From Jiangella muralis (GTDB lineage: Bacteria > Actinomycetota > Actinomycetes > Jiangellales > Jiangellaceae): a stretch of 64,000 nt of DNA. The position numbers were made by a program, and so were the translations under genes. The stretch is taken from the NCBI RefSeq assembly GCF_001270745.1, contig NZ_LFXL01000038.1, forward strand, positions 33,059 through 97,058. The letters are read 5' to 3'. The notes beneath the pieces were generated by a model. That model did not search any database. It saw only the letters and a list, made by a program, of their open reading frames with translations, and was not told the origin of the DNA. Positions 38,286-46,213 of the stretch are shown here, piece by piece. The stretch's first letter is position 1; every line of letters starts with the position of its first letter.

Positions 38286-39512
38286 GTGACGACCGATCTG
38301 CGGGCGTGGGTGCCCGACATCGTCCTGGCGGCGATCGTCGCGTTCCTCGGGTTGTACGAGGCGGCGACGGCGTGGGGGCTGCCACCGCACCGGGCGGAAC
38401 TGGCGTTCGTCGCGGTCGGGACGGCAGCCGCGGTCGGGCTGAGCCGCCGGCTGCCGGCCGCCGCGCTGGCGCTGGTGTGGGGCGTGTGCGGGCTGCAGTT
38501 GCTGGCCGGCATCGATCTCATGCTCGTGCAGGTGACGATCGCCGCGGTCGCGTTCGGGACGGCGCGCTGGGGCAGCGCGGTGACGGTGTGGCTGAGCGCA
38601 CTGTCCATCCCGCTCGCCGCGATGATCGTCATCGCCATCGTCAACGCGCGCGGGCTCGGCGGGCTGGCCGAACTGGCCGGCAACGAGAGCGTCGTCGACA
38701 CCGTCCGCGAGCTCAGCACGACGTGGCAGCTGACCGCCGCGTTCATCGGGGCGGCGGCGCTCGGCGCGCCGTGGCTGGCCGGGCTGGCGTTGCGGTTCGG
38801 CGACCGCGCCCGCTCGTCGCAGGCGTCGCAGGAGGCCGCCGAGGAGGACGCCGCGCGCGCCGTCAGCGAGACCGAGCAGGCCCGCGAGATCGCTCGTCTC
38901 CGCGAAGACCAGGCGCGGCTGGCCAACGACGTGCACGATGTGGTGGGACACTCGCTGGCGGTGATCCTGGCGCAGGCCGAGTCCGCCCAGTACCTCGACG
39001 ACACCGACCCGAAGGCGCTGAAGGACACCATGGCGAAGATCGCGACGTCGGCGCGGACCTCGCTACGCGACGTCCGGCAGGTGCTGGCCGACACCCAGCA
39101 GCCCACCGCCCAGCCGGCCGGGCTCGACACCCTGGTCGACGGCGTGCGCGCGAGCGGGCACGAGGTGGTGTCGACGGAGATCGGGACGCCGCGGCCGCTG
39201 CCGCCGGAGCTGGAGGTGGTCGCGTTCCGGGTGCTGCAGGAGATGCTCACCAACGCGATCAAGCACGGCCGCCGCGACACCCCCGTCCAGGTCGAGCGGC
39301 ACTGGGAGGGCGAGCTGCGCATCGAGGTCCGCAACGTCGTCGCGCCGTCGCCGTTCGTCGCGAGCGAGGCCAGCGGTGGCGCCGGGCTGGACGGCATGCG
39401 CCGCCGCCTCGAGTCCGTCGGCGGCCGCCTCGACGTCCGCCGCCGCGACGAGGACGGCACGTCGACGTTCACCGCCACGGCGTGGGTGCCCGTGCGGGCG
39501 GGCGGCGCATGA
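38286..39512 (+). CDS. NarL-type sensor histidine kinase
   Basis: 408-residue membrane kinase of the HisKA_3 class. The N-terminal 190 residues form about five helices with little extracellular sequence, so it senses at or in the membrane. The phospho-acceptor region is RLANDVHDVVGHSLAVILAQ (His near 216-220). The HATPase_c domain has EMLTNAIKHGRRDTPVQVER and GGAGLDGMRRRLESVGGRL. Start GTG 38286 is chosen to begin just before the first helix. It overlaps its response regulator by 4 bp. Lying just after the D-Ala cassette, it might sense cell-wall stress, but this is inferred. Confidence 0.9.
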   Translation: MTTDLRAWVPDIVLAAIVAFLGLYEAATAWGLPPHRAELAFVAVGTAAAVGLSRRLPAAALALVWGVCGLQLLAGIDLMLVQVTIAAVAFGTARWGSAVTVWLSALSIPLAAMIVIAIVNARGLGGLAELAGNESVVDTVRELSTTWQLTAAFIGAAALGAPWLAGLALRFGDRARSSQASQEAAEEDAARAVSETEQAREIARLREDQARLANDVHDVVGHSLAVILAQAESAQYLDDTDPKALKDTMAKIATSARTSLRDVRQVLADTQQPTAQPAGLDTLVDGVRASGHEVVSTEIGTPRPLPPELEVVAFRVLQEMLTNAIKHGRRDTPVQVERHWEGELRIEVRNVVAPSPFVASEASGGAGLDGMRRRLESVGGRLDVRRRDEDGTSTFTATAWVPVRAGGA

Positions 39513-40180
39513 CCGCTGACATCGGCGTGCTCCTGGTCGACGACCAGGAGCTGTTCCGCGAGGGCGTCCGGGTCATCGTCGACGCGCAGGACGGCATGAC
39601 GGTGGTCGGCTCGGCCGGCGACGGGCTCGAGGCGGTCCGCCTGGTCGACGAGCTGTCCCCTGACGTCGTCCTCATGGACATCCGGATGCCCGACATGGAC
39701 GGCGTCGAGGCGACCCGGCAGATCTTTCTGCCGGACCGGGTGGCGCGCCGGGCCGCGCCGGTGCGGGTGGTCGTGCTGACCACGTTCAACCTGGACGACC
39801 GGGCGGCGACGGCGATCCGGTACGGCGCCAGCGGGTTCCTGCTCAAGGACACCACGCCGCTGCAGCTGCGCGACGCGATCCGGACGGTGCACGCGGGCAA
39901 CGCGGTGCTGGCGCCGCAGGATCTCGCGACGCTGCTGGACGGCCAGTTCCGGTCCCGCACCGCGGTGCCGTCGGCGTACCTGTCGCTGACGGACAAGGAG
40001 CGCGAGGTGTTCACGGCGGTGGCGCGCGGGCTGTCCAACACCGAGATCGCCGGCCTCGTCTTCGCCAGCGAGTCGACGGTGAAGACGCACGTCGGCGCGA
40101 TCCTGCGCAAGCTGGCGCTGCGCGACCGCGTCCAGATCGTCGTCTTCGCGCACGAGCACGGTCTGCTCGACCAGCCGTAA
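39509..40180 (+). CDS. NarL/LuxR-family response regulator
   Basis: 223-residue regulator. The receiver domain (about 5-125) has VLLVDDQELFREG, the phosphorylatable Asp in DVVLMDIRMPDMDG, Thr in VVLTTFNLDD and Lys in FLLKDTTP. The LuxR HTH (about 155-215) has LTDKEREVFTAVARGLSNTE and SESTVKTHVGAILRKL. ATG 39509 overlaps the kinase stop. It is the cognate partner of that kinase. The secreted protein 76 bp downstream is a candidate target. Confidence 0.94.
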   Translation: MTADIGVLLVDDQELFREGVRVIVDAQDGMTVVGSAGDGLEAVRLVDELSPDVVLMDIRMPDMDGVEATRQIFLPDRVARRAAPVRVVVLTTFNLDDRAATAIRYGASGFLLKDTTPLQLRDAIRTVHAGNAVLAPQDLATLLDGQFRSRTAVPSAYLSLTDKEREVFTAVARGLSNTEIAGLVFASESTVKTHVGAILRKLALRDRVQIVVFAHEHGLLDQP

Positions 40181-40255
40181 GCGCGTCGCAAGCGCGCGGC
40201 AAGCGGCGCGGCGCACGCTCGACCTCGTCCTGTCATGACGACACGAGGAGGAGAC

Positions 40256-40699
40256 GTGCGGACGACACAACGACTGACGACGATGGTGCTGTGCGGCCTG
40301 GCGGCCACGCTCGCCGGTACGGGGGCGACCGCCGCGGGGGCGACCGGCTCCGACGCGGAGGCGGCACGGACCTGGTATCCCCACCACGAGTCGTACGCCT
40401 CGGAGGACGACGCCGGCGGGCGCGACGTGTTCGCGTCGCTCAACACCGGCACCGGCCTGTTCTACGAGGTCGGCTTCTGGGCCTACGGCGAGCAGTTCTA
40501 CGCCCGTGAGAACTACAGCGACGGCCACGGCCTGAAGGCCTACCTCTCCGTCGAGGGGTTCGGCACGGCGACCTACACCATCGACACCGCCGCCGACGAC
40601 TGGAACCTCAGCTTCCCCGAGGGCCGCGCGGTGTCGGTGCAGGTCTGCATCGACGGCACCAGCACCTGCTCCGGCTGGGCCCACGGCGGCCGCACCTGA
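40256..40699 (+). CDS. Small secreted protein of unknown function
   Basis: 147-residue exported protein. The signal peptide is RLTTMVLCGLAATLAGTGAT with cleavage near the Ala-rich stretch. The mature part is acidic and aromatic (RTWYPHHESYASEDDAGGRD, FYEVGFWAYGEQFYAREN) and has two cysteines, CIDGTSTC, near the end. No family is recognised. Start GTG 40256 is preferred over ATG 40235 because GAGGAG precedes it. It follows the two-component system. Confidence 0.7.
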   Translation: MRTTQRLTTMVLCGLAATLAGTGATAAGATGSDAEAARTWYPHHESYASEDDAGGRDVFASLNTGTGLFYEVGFWAYGEQFYARENYSDGHGLKAYLSVEGFGTATYTIDTAADDWNLSFPEGRAVSVQVCIDGTSTCSGWAHGGRT

Positions 40700-40767
40700 C
40701 CGATGTCGCGGGCGGAGTGACACCGTGCGCCCGGGTCTGCCGCGTTCGCCGAGGGGGCCGCACGTTG

Positions 40768-40985
40768 GCCGTCCCCCTGGCGCCCTTTTTCTTAGCCCTA
40801 TCAGGGGGACGGGGGCGATCTGGGCACACCTCGATGCCCGGAGCCGTCCTCGATAGCGAAAGCGTCCGAAAGGCCCCTCGAACACGACTCCCGCCATCGA
40901 AGACGGCTCCGGGAATCGAGGACAACCGGTGCGCCGGCACGAACGGCGAACGGTGCACCGGGCGGGCTCTGCCCGCATTTGGCGA
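40768..40985. repeat. Dispersed intergenic repeat, copy C
   Basis: Starts with a perfect 9-bp inverted repeat GTCCCCCTG (40771-40779) / CAGGGGGAC (40802-40810) around a CCCTTTTTCTTAG loop. The same ends occur in copy A. A second inverted repeat pairs 40839-40854 with 40896-40911 (15 of 16). Positions 40881-40905 are identical to 27112-27136, and 40949-40964 to 27176-27191 in copy B. No coding potential was found. Confidence 0.7.
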
Positions 40986-41334
40986 ACTGCGCGACAACGG
41001 CGAACCGTTACACGATCCCCAACGCCACCGTGTGGATTCGCTGCGCCGGGTGGGGAGGATCACTGTTCCCCTGGCAACAGCGATGCCACCCAGCACGCAC
41101 AGTGATCCCACCCAGTGACGTGCCGAGGGTAGGCGCACAGTCGCCACGGCCGAGATCGATGTGAGATCACTGCGGAAACGACGCGGCATCACTGTCGCCG
41201 ACACGACAGTGTTCTCCCATCGATCACGCAGCGGTCCCACACCGTTGCGCCGTGCCGCGTCGTGGAGCGGGACCAGCAACCCGACGCCCCCTCAAACCCG
41301 CTTCAAGTGCCGGAGTGTCGGAGACCACGCGAAA
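40986..41334. other. Intergenic stretch with repeated ATCACTG motifs
   Basis: No gene. ATCACTG or its complement occurs near 41058, 41100, 41166 and 41189. The last is part of a perfect 8-bp inverted repeat CACTGTCG/CGACAGTG (41190-41197, 41204-41211). That hairpin could end the minus-strand AraC transcript whose stop is at 41335; the other motifs may be binding sites. GC content is lower than in genes. Confidence 0.5.
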
Positions 41335-42141
41335 CTAGGGTCGCCGCCGGCCGCCCGGGGTGTGGCCGAACTCCTTCCCGTACGCGGCCACGAACGCCGA
41401 CGGGCTGGCGTAGCCGACCCGGCGCGCCACCCGGGTCACGGGCTCGGTCTGCAGCAGCACCCGGGCGGCCCGCAGCCGGACCTGCGTCCGGTACCGCCGG
41501 TAGGAGGTGCCGAACTCGCGGCGGAAGTCGCGCTGCAGCGTCGTGACGCTGGTGTGCAGCCGCGCCGCCCACTCGTCCAGCCGGGTGTCGTCGCCGGGGT
41601 CGTGCGCGAGCGCCCGCGCGACCGTCGCTGCCAGGCCGGCGCCGGTCACCGGACGGCCGGGCAGCTCGTCCGCGAAAAGACCGAGCCCGGCCAGGATCAG
41701 TCCCCGCGCCTCCAACGCGCGCCGCTCCTCGTATCCGGGCCGGGCGATCGCCCGCAGCAGCCGCCCCGCCTCCGCGTCGACGGAGACGGCGCCGGCCCGC
41801 AGCCCGTCGAGCGCCGGCGGCGCCTCGCGCAGGCACACCCGGTAGACGAGGTCGCCGCCGGTGAGGCGCACCTCGTGGCTGACCGCGCGGTGCGCCCAGA
41901 ACGCCTCGCCCTCGCCGACGAACCGCACGCTCACGCCGTGCCGCGCGGTCAGCACACCGCCGGGCGCCCAGTACAGCTGGTGCAGGAAGTCCTGGCGGCG
42001 CTCACCGAACTCCAGCACGCCTGCCGTCCGGTACTTGAGCAGGTAGATGCCGCCCGGGTTGCCGATGCCGTACCCGTACTCCTCGCACCACAGCGGATCG
42101 CTCCCCCACCGCTCCGTCAGCGACACAACCCGACCTCTCAT
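41335..42141 (-). CDS. AraC-family regulator, probably iron/siderophore responsive
   Basis: 268-residue AraC-type protein. The N-terminal sensor includes GGIYLLKYRTAGVLEFGERR and QLYWAPGGVLTARHGVSVRF. The C-terminal DNA-binding part (about 180-265) has LDEWAARLHTSVTTLQRDFR and VTRVARRVGYASPSAFVAAY. ATG 42141 has GGAG 6 bases upstream; ATG 42147 is an alternative. It is divergent from a siderophore-binding protein across 40 bp containing an iron box, so it probably activates siderophore uptake, as such regulators do in several actinobacteria. Confidence 0.85.
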   Translation of the reverse strand: MRGRVVSLTERWGSDPLWCEEYGYGIGNPGGIYLLKYRTAGVLEFGERRQDFLHQLYWAPGGVLTARHGVSVRFVGEGEAFWAHRAVSHEVRLTGGDLVYRVCLREAPPALDGLRAGAVSVDAEAGRLLRAIARPGYEERRALEARGLILAGLGLFADELPGRPVTGAGLAATVARALAHDPGDDTRLDEWAARLHTSVTTLQRDFRREFGTSYRRYRTQVRLRAARVLLQTEPVTRVARRVGYASPSAFVAAYGKEFGHTPGGRRRP

Positions 42142-42162
42142 CGACATCTCCAGCAGGTCCAG

Positions 42163-42181
42163 TAAGGCTAGCCTCACCTGC
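42163..42181. promoter_or_regulatory. DtxR/IdeR-type iron box
   Basis: TAAGGCTAGCCTCACCTGC aligns with the 19-bp consensus TTAGGTTAGSCTAACCTAA of DtxR/IdeR repressors, with most of the core (AGG-TAG-CCT-ACCT) kept. It lies immediately before the binding-protein ATG (42182) and 22 bp from the divergent AraC start. Iron-bound repressor here would shut both transcripts. Confidence 0.75.
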
Positions 42182-43165
42182 ATGCGTACTTTGTTCCTCC
42201 CCCTCGTCCTGGTGCTCGCCGTGGCCGCGGCCTGCGGCGATGACGGCGGCACCGAAAGCACCGCGAGCGACGACACCCGGGTGTTCGCCGCCGACAACGG
42301 CGACATCGAGATCCCCGCCGACCCGCAGCGCGTGGTCGCCACCGGGTACGCCGTCCCCGCACTGATCGAGGCCGACGCGGCGCTGGTCGGCATCTCGTCG
42401 TGGGAGCGCGGGCTGGCGATGATGACCGACGAGGACCGCGCGACGTACGACGAGCTGCCGCGGGTGGCCGGCGAGGCGGCGGCCGAGACCGACTACGAGG
42501 CCATCGCGACGCTCGAGCCCGACCTCATCGTGCTGGGCATCCCGCAGCCGGTCATGGGCGACATCGACCTGGAGTACCTGGAGTCGATCGCCCCCGTCGT
42601 CGCGATCGGGCCGACGGTGCCGGACGCCTGGCGCGAGCTGTCCGAACGGCAGACCGACGCGACGGACCGGCTGGAGCACTTCGAGGAGGACCGGACCGCC
42701 TACGAGGAACGCGCCGCGGACCTGGCCGCGAAGTACGAGGACGCCCTCGCCGGCCTGGAGTTCGGCCACGTCGGCGGGTACGGCGTCGCCGAGGAGGGCA
42801 CGTTCCAGCGCGAGTTCTCGCGGTCGTGGGGCACGAACATCGCCGAGGACGTCGGCGTCACGTACTACGGCGAGGTGGCCGAGCCGGGCGGCGGCGGACG
42901 GGACGTCTCGGAGTACGTGTCGCTGGAGCAGCTCACCGACAGCCTCGGCGAGGCGGACGCGATCACCTACACGGTCCAGCCCGACGGCACGCCGAACCCG
43001 TCGGTGCAGGCGGTGCTCGACTCCGGGCTGTGGCCGAACCTGCCCGCGGTGCAGGCCGGCCGCGCCTTCCCGGTCCGCTACACCGAGGCCTCGACGTACC
43101 CGTCGGCGATGTTCACCCTCGACGCGCTGGACGAGGCGCTCGCGCCGCTGCTGGACGCCCGGTGA
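42182..43165 (+). CDS. Iron-siderophore ABC transporter substrate-binding lipoprotein
   Basis: 327-residue class III binding protein. MRTLFLPLVLVLAVAAACGD gives a lipobox AAAC with Cys18. Mature features are GDIEIPADPQRVVATGYAVP and YEAIATLEPDLIVLG in the first lobe, and LEQLTDSLGEADAITYTVQP in the second. The start at ATG 42182 fits the signal peptide; the longer frame upstream crosses the iron box. The iron box touches its start. No permease or ATPase is adjacent, so it must share components encoded elsewhere, possibly those at 18.3-21.1 kb. Confidence 0.9.
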   Translation: MRTLFLPLVLVLAVAAACGDDGGTESTASDDTRVFAADNGDIEIPADPQRVVATGYAVPALIEADAALVGISSWERGLAMMTDEDRATYDELPRVAGEAAAETDYEAIATLEPDLIVLGIPQPVMGDIDLEYLESIAPVVAIGPTVPDAWRELSERQTDATDRLEHFEEDRTAYEERAADLAAKYEDALAGLEFGHVGGYGVAEEGTFQREFSRSWGTNIAEDVGVTYYGEVAEPGGGGRDVSEYVSLEQLTDSLGEADAITYTVQPDGTPNPSVQAVLDSGLWPNLPAVQAGRAFPVRYTEASTYPSAMFTLDALDEALAPLLDAR

Positions 43166-43965
43166 GGGCGCCCGACGACCGCAGCGACCCTGGGCCCAAG
43201 GTCGCCGCGCACCACCGGTCCGGCAACGGCGTCACCCGCATCCCGTACCCGATCGGCGTCCGCACCGTCACCGTGCGCCGCCGCGAGCGGGTGACGCCGC
43301 GGATGCTGCGCCTGACGCTCGGCGGCCCGGGCCTGGCCGGCTTCCACACCTACCACGCCGACGACCACGTCAAGATCGTCTTCCCGGACGACGACGGCGT
43401 GCTGCGCGCCCCGGTGCCCAACGACCGCCAGCTGCTGGACTGGCCGCGGCCGCTCCCGCCGACCCGCGACTACACGATCCGCCGGTACGACCCGGACGGG
43501 CTGGAGCTGGACCTGGATGTCGTCCTGCACGACGGCGGGCTGGCGTCGACGTGGGCGGCGGGCGCGGAGAGCGGCGACGAGGTGACGATCGCCGGCCCGC
43601 CGGGCGGCAAGGCGTTCCCGTACACCTACGACCACTACGTCTTCGCCGTCGACGCGACCGGGCTGCCGGCCGTCGCGCGCTGGCTGGAGTCGGCGCCGGC
43701 CGGCGTCAGCGCCGACGTCGTCGTGGCGGACGAGCCCGGCTATCCGGTTCCCCATGGCGAGCGGGTGACGGTGCACCGGCCGGCCCACGGCGCCGCGCTG
43801 GCCGCGACCGTCGACGCGCTGCCGCGGCCATCCGGGCGGACGTTCCTGTTCGCGGCCGGCGAGGCGGGCGACGTCAAGCCGCTGCGGAGCTGGCGGCGCG
43901 GCGAGGTCGACGCGCTGGTGACGGGGTACTGGAAGCGCGGTGTCGCGGGGCACGACGAGGACTGA
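43162..43965 (+). CDS. Siderophore-interacting protein (FAD-dependent ferric-siderophore reductase)
   Basis: 267-residue ViuB/SIP-type flavoreductase that frees iron from imported siderophores in the cytoplasm. The FAD-binding motif is PTRDYTIRRYDPD, followed by DVVLHDGGLASTWAA. The NAD(P)H-side domain has FLFAAGEAGDVKPLRSWRRG, and the C-terminal ALVTGYWKRG is typical of SIPs. GTG 43162 overlaps the binding-protein stop by 4 bp, so both belong to one iron-controlled operon. Confidence 0.93.
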   Translation: MRAPDDRSDPGPKVAAHHRSGNGVTRIPYPIGVRTVTVRRRERVTPRMLRLTLGGPGLAGFHTYHADDHVKIVFPDDDGVLRAPVPNDRQLLDWPRPLPPTRDYTIRRYDPDGLELDLDVVLHDGGLASTWAAGAESGDEVTIAGPPGGKAFPYTYDHYVFAVDATGLPAVARWLESAPAGVSADVVVADEPGYPVPHGERVTVHRPAHGAALAATVDALPRPSGRTFLFAAGEAGDVKPLRSWRRGEVDALVTGYWKRGVAGHDED

Positions 43966-44000
43966 CGATGAGTTCCGGCGGCGCGCCGGGTCTGCACGGT

Positions 44001-44633
44001 ATGACACGGATCATCGCCGACATCTCCGTCTCCCTCGACGGCTTCGTCACCGGGCCTGATCCAGGCCCCGACAACGGCCTCGGCACCGGCGGCGAGGGCC
44101 TGCACACCTGGGCGTTCTCGAACGATCCCGATGACCAGCGGCTCCTCCGCCAGGCGACCGCCCGCTCGGGTGCCGTGGTCCTCGGCCGCCGCCTGTTCGA
44201 CGTGGTCGACGGGCCGGACGGCTGGAGCGACGACCTGGGTTACGGTGCCGGCGAGGTCGGCAAGCCGGCGTTCGTCGTCGTGACCAGCTCGGCGCCGGAG
44301 TCGGTGCGGCTCACCGACCTCGACTGGACGTTCGTCACCACCGGCATCGCCGACGCCGTCACCGCGGCCCGCGAACGCGCCGAGGCGGCGTCGGCGGCCG
44401 CCGGCACCGACCTCGACGTCGTTCTCATGGGCGGCGGCGCCACTGTCGCGTCCGCGATCGAGGCCGGGCTGGTCGACGCGCTGCTGCTGCACCTCTCGCC
44501 GGTGCTGCTGGGCGCAGGGACGCCGCTGTTCACCGGCGCGACGCCGCGCACGCTGGTGCAGCGCGGCGCCGTCACCACGACCACCGCGACCCACCTCACC
44601 TACGACGTCGGCCGACCGGCCGCGGGCGGCTAG
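44001..44633 (+). CDS. RibD C-terminal/dihydrofolate reductase-like protein
   Basis: 210-residue protein of the actinobacterial DHFR-like family. It begins MTRIIADISVSLDGFVTGPD, has GAVVLGRRLFDVVDGPDGW and LDVVLMGGGATVASAIEAGL, then HLSPVLLGAGTPLF. This is a reductase fold that binds NADPH, with physiological substrate usually unknown. ATG 44001 is chosen because homologues start there; ATG 43968 in the same frame adds 11 unlikely residues. It probably has no link to the iron operon upstream. Confidence 0.88.
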   Translation: MTRIIADISVSLDGFVTGPDPGPDNGLGTGGEGLHTWAFSNDPDDQRLLRQATARSGAVVLGRRLFDVVDGPDGWSDDLGYGAGEVGKPAFVVVTSSAPESVRLTDLDWTFVTTGIADAVTAARERAEAASAAAGTDLDVVLMGGGATVASAIEAGLVDALLLHLSPVLLGAGTPLFTGATPRTLVQRGAVTTTTATHLTYDVGRPAAGG

Positions 44634-44642
44634 CCTGGGCCC

Positions 44643-46085
44643 GTGACGACGCAGCCGCCGATCCCGGACCCGGCGCTGGTGGTGCTGGCCGGCGCCTCCG
44701 GAGCGGGCAAGTCGGTATGGGCGCGGGCGCACTACCGCATGCAGGAGATCGTGTCCTCCGACGACCTGCGCGGCGTGGTCGGCAGCGGCCGGCACGACCT
44801 CGACGCGACGGACGACGCGTTCGCGCTGCTCGACCGCATCGTCGCCGCGCGGGCCGGGCGCGGGCTCACCGTCGTCGTCGACACGCTGGGCCTCGACGCC
44901 GAGCGCCGCCGCGGCTACCTCGCCGTCGCCCGCGCGGCCGGGCTGCCCGCCGTCGCCGTCCGCTTCGACACACCCGCCGAGCTGTGCCGGGCCCGCAACG
45001 CCGCCCGCGACCGGCCGGTCCCGGCGCCCGCGCTGGCCGGCCAGCTGCGCCGCGCTGGCGAGGTCGCGGCCGAGCTGGACGGCGAGGGCTGGGACCTGGT
45101 CGTCACGGTCGCGGCGGACGCCCCGCGCGACGACACCGTCGCGGCCCCCGCGGTCCCCGCCGCCGAGGCGGCGGGCGAGCGCAAAGTGATCCTGCAGGTC
45201 TCCCGCTTCCCGTGGGACGACGACCCGGCCGGCTGGCTGAAGGAGGTCGCGCTGGCCGCCGACGACGCCGGGTTCGCCGGGCTGGCGCTGATGGACCACC
45301 TGATCCAGATCCCGCAGGTCGGCCGCGCGTGGGACCCGATCCCGGAGCCGTTCACGACGCTCGGGATGCTGGCCGGGCTCCCCACCGGGCTGCGGCTCGG
45401 CCCGCTGTGCACGCCCGTGACGTTCCGGCCCGGCGGCATCATCGCGAAGGCGGTCGCGACGCTGGACGTGCTCAGCGGCGGGCGGGCGTTCGTCGGCATC
45501 GGCGCGGGCTGGTTCGGGCGCGAGCACGAGGTGCACGGGCTGGCGTTCCCGCCGCCGAAGGAGCGGCTGGACGAGCTGGAGCGGGCCATCGAGATCATGC
45601 GGGCGCTGTGGGCGCCGGGCACCAAGGCGTTCTCCGGAACCCGCGCCGACCTGCCCGAGACCACGTCCTACCCGCGGCCCGTGGGGCGCCCGGAGATCGT
45701 CGTCGGCGGGTCCGGCGACCGGTCGCTGCGCATCGCCGCGGCCCTCGGCGACGCCTGCAACCTGCGCACCGACGACGGCTTCGACGAGCGGCTGGCGGTG
45801 TTCGAGAAGCACCGCCACCGCGCCGGCCGCGACGTCGCCGTCACCGTCCTCGACCTTCCGATCGTCGGCCGCGACCGCGACGACGTCTGGCGGCGGGTCG
45901 AGCGGGCCCGCGGCAACGCCACCGCGGCGGCGTACGCGCGCAAGCACCACGCGGCGACGGCCGAGCAGACGGCCGCCCGCTACCGCGAGCTGTTCGGCCG
46001 CGGCGTCCGCACCATCTTCGTCGCCGTCCAGGACCTCGCCTCCCCCGACGACGTCCGCGCGCTCGCCCCGATCGCCGCGCCCTGA
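44643..46085 (+). CDS. Fusion: P-loop kinase domain plus LLM-class (luciferase-like) oxidoreductase
   Basis: 480-residue two-domain protein. Residues about 10-165 form a polynucleotide-kinase/AAA_33-like ATPase: Walker A LAGASGAGKSVWA, IVSSDDLRGVVG and TVVVDTLGLD. After an Ala/Pro-rich linker, residues about 183-478 are a flavin- or F420-dependent TIM barrel. That part has LALMDHLIQIPQVG, ATLDVLSGGRAFVGIGAGWF and PEIVVGGSGDRSLRIAAALG. Both halves look complete. GTG 44643 is 9 bp after the previous stop. The combination is unusual; substrates are unknown. Confidence 0.88.
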   Translation: MTTQPPIPDPALVVLAGASGAGKSVWARAHYRMQEIVSSDDLRGVVGSGRHDLDATDDAFALLDRIVAARAGRGLTVVVDTLGLDAERRRGYLAVARAAGLPAVAVRFDTPAELCRARNAARDRPVPAPALAGQLRRAGEVAAELDGEGWDLVVTVAADAPRDDTVAAPAVPAAEAAGERKVILQVSRFPWDDDPAGWLKEVALAADDAGFAGLALMDHLIQIPQVGRAWDPIPEPFTTLGMLAGLPTGLRLGPLCTPVTFRPGGIIAKAVATLDVLSGGRAFVGIGAGWFGREHEVHGLAFPPPKERLDELERAIEIMRALWAPGTKAFSGTRADLPETTSYPRPVGRPEIVVGGSGDRSLRIAAALGDACNLRTDDGFDERLAVFEKHRHRAGRDVAVTVLDLPIVGRDRDDVWRRVERARGNATAAAYARKHHAATAEQTAARYRELFGRGVRTIFVAVQDLASPDDVRALAPIAAP

Positions 46086-46090
46086 CGCCG

Positions 46091-46213
46091 TCAGCGGAAG
46101 TCGCGCTCGATCCAGATCGTCGGCGGCGCGTCGCGCGTCAGCAGCACGAACCCCACGAGCAGCGCCAGCAGCGCGGCGAGCGCGATCCAGTCGTCCCGGC
46201 TCCACCGCGTCAC
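46091..46213 (-). CDS. 40-residue single-span membrane protein
   Basis: Short frame from GTG 46213 to TGA 46091 encoding MTRWSRDDWIALAALLALLV then GFVLLTRDAPPTIWIERDFR. A basic N-terminus, one clear transmembrane helix and a charged tail suggest a small inner-membrane protein. The GTG overlaps the stop of the SGNH lipoprotein gene in a GTGA, good evidence that it is translated. Function unknown; it may partner the lipoprotein. Confidence 0.7.
   Translation of the reverse strand: MTRWSRDDWIALAALLALLVGFVLLTRDAPPTIWIERDFR

Noticed and set aside
36803..40978. 1391-residue open frame on the minus strand
   Set aside because: Antisense to the racemase, ligase and two-component genes, which are all clear; low-complexity translation.
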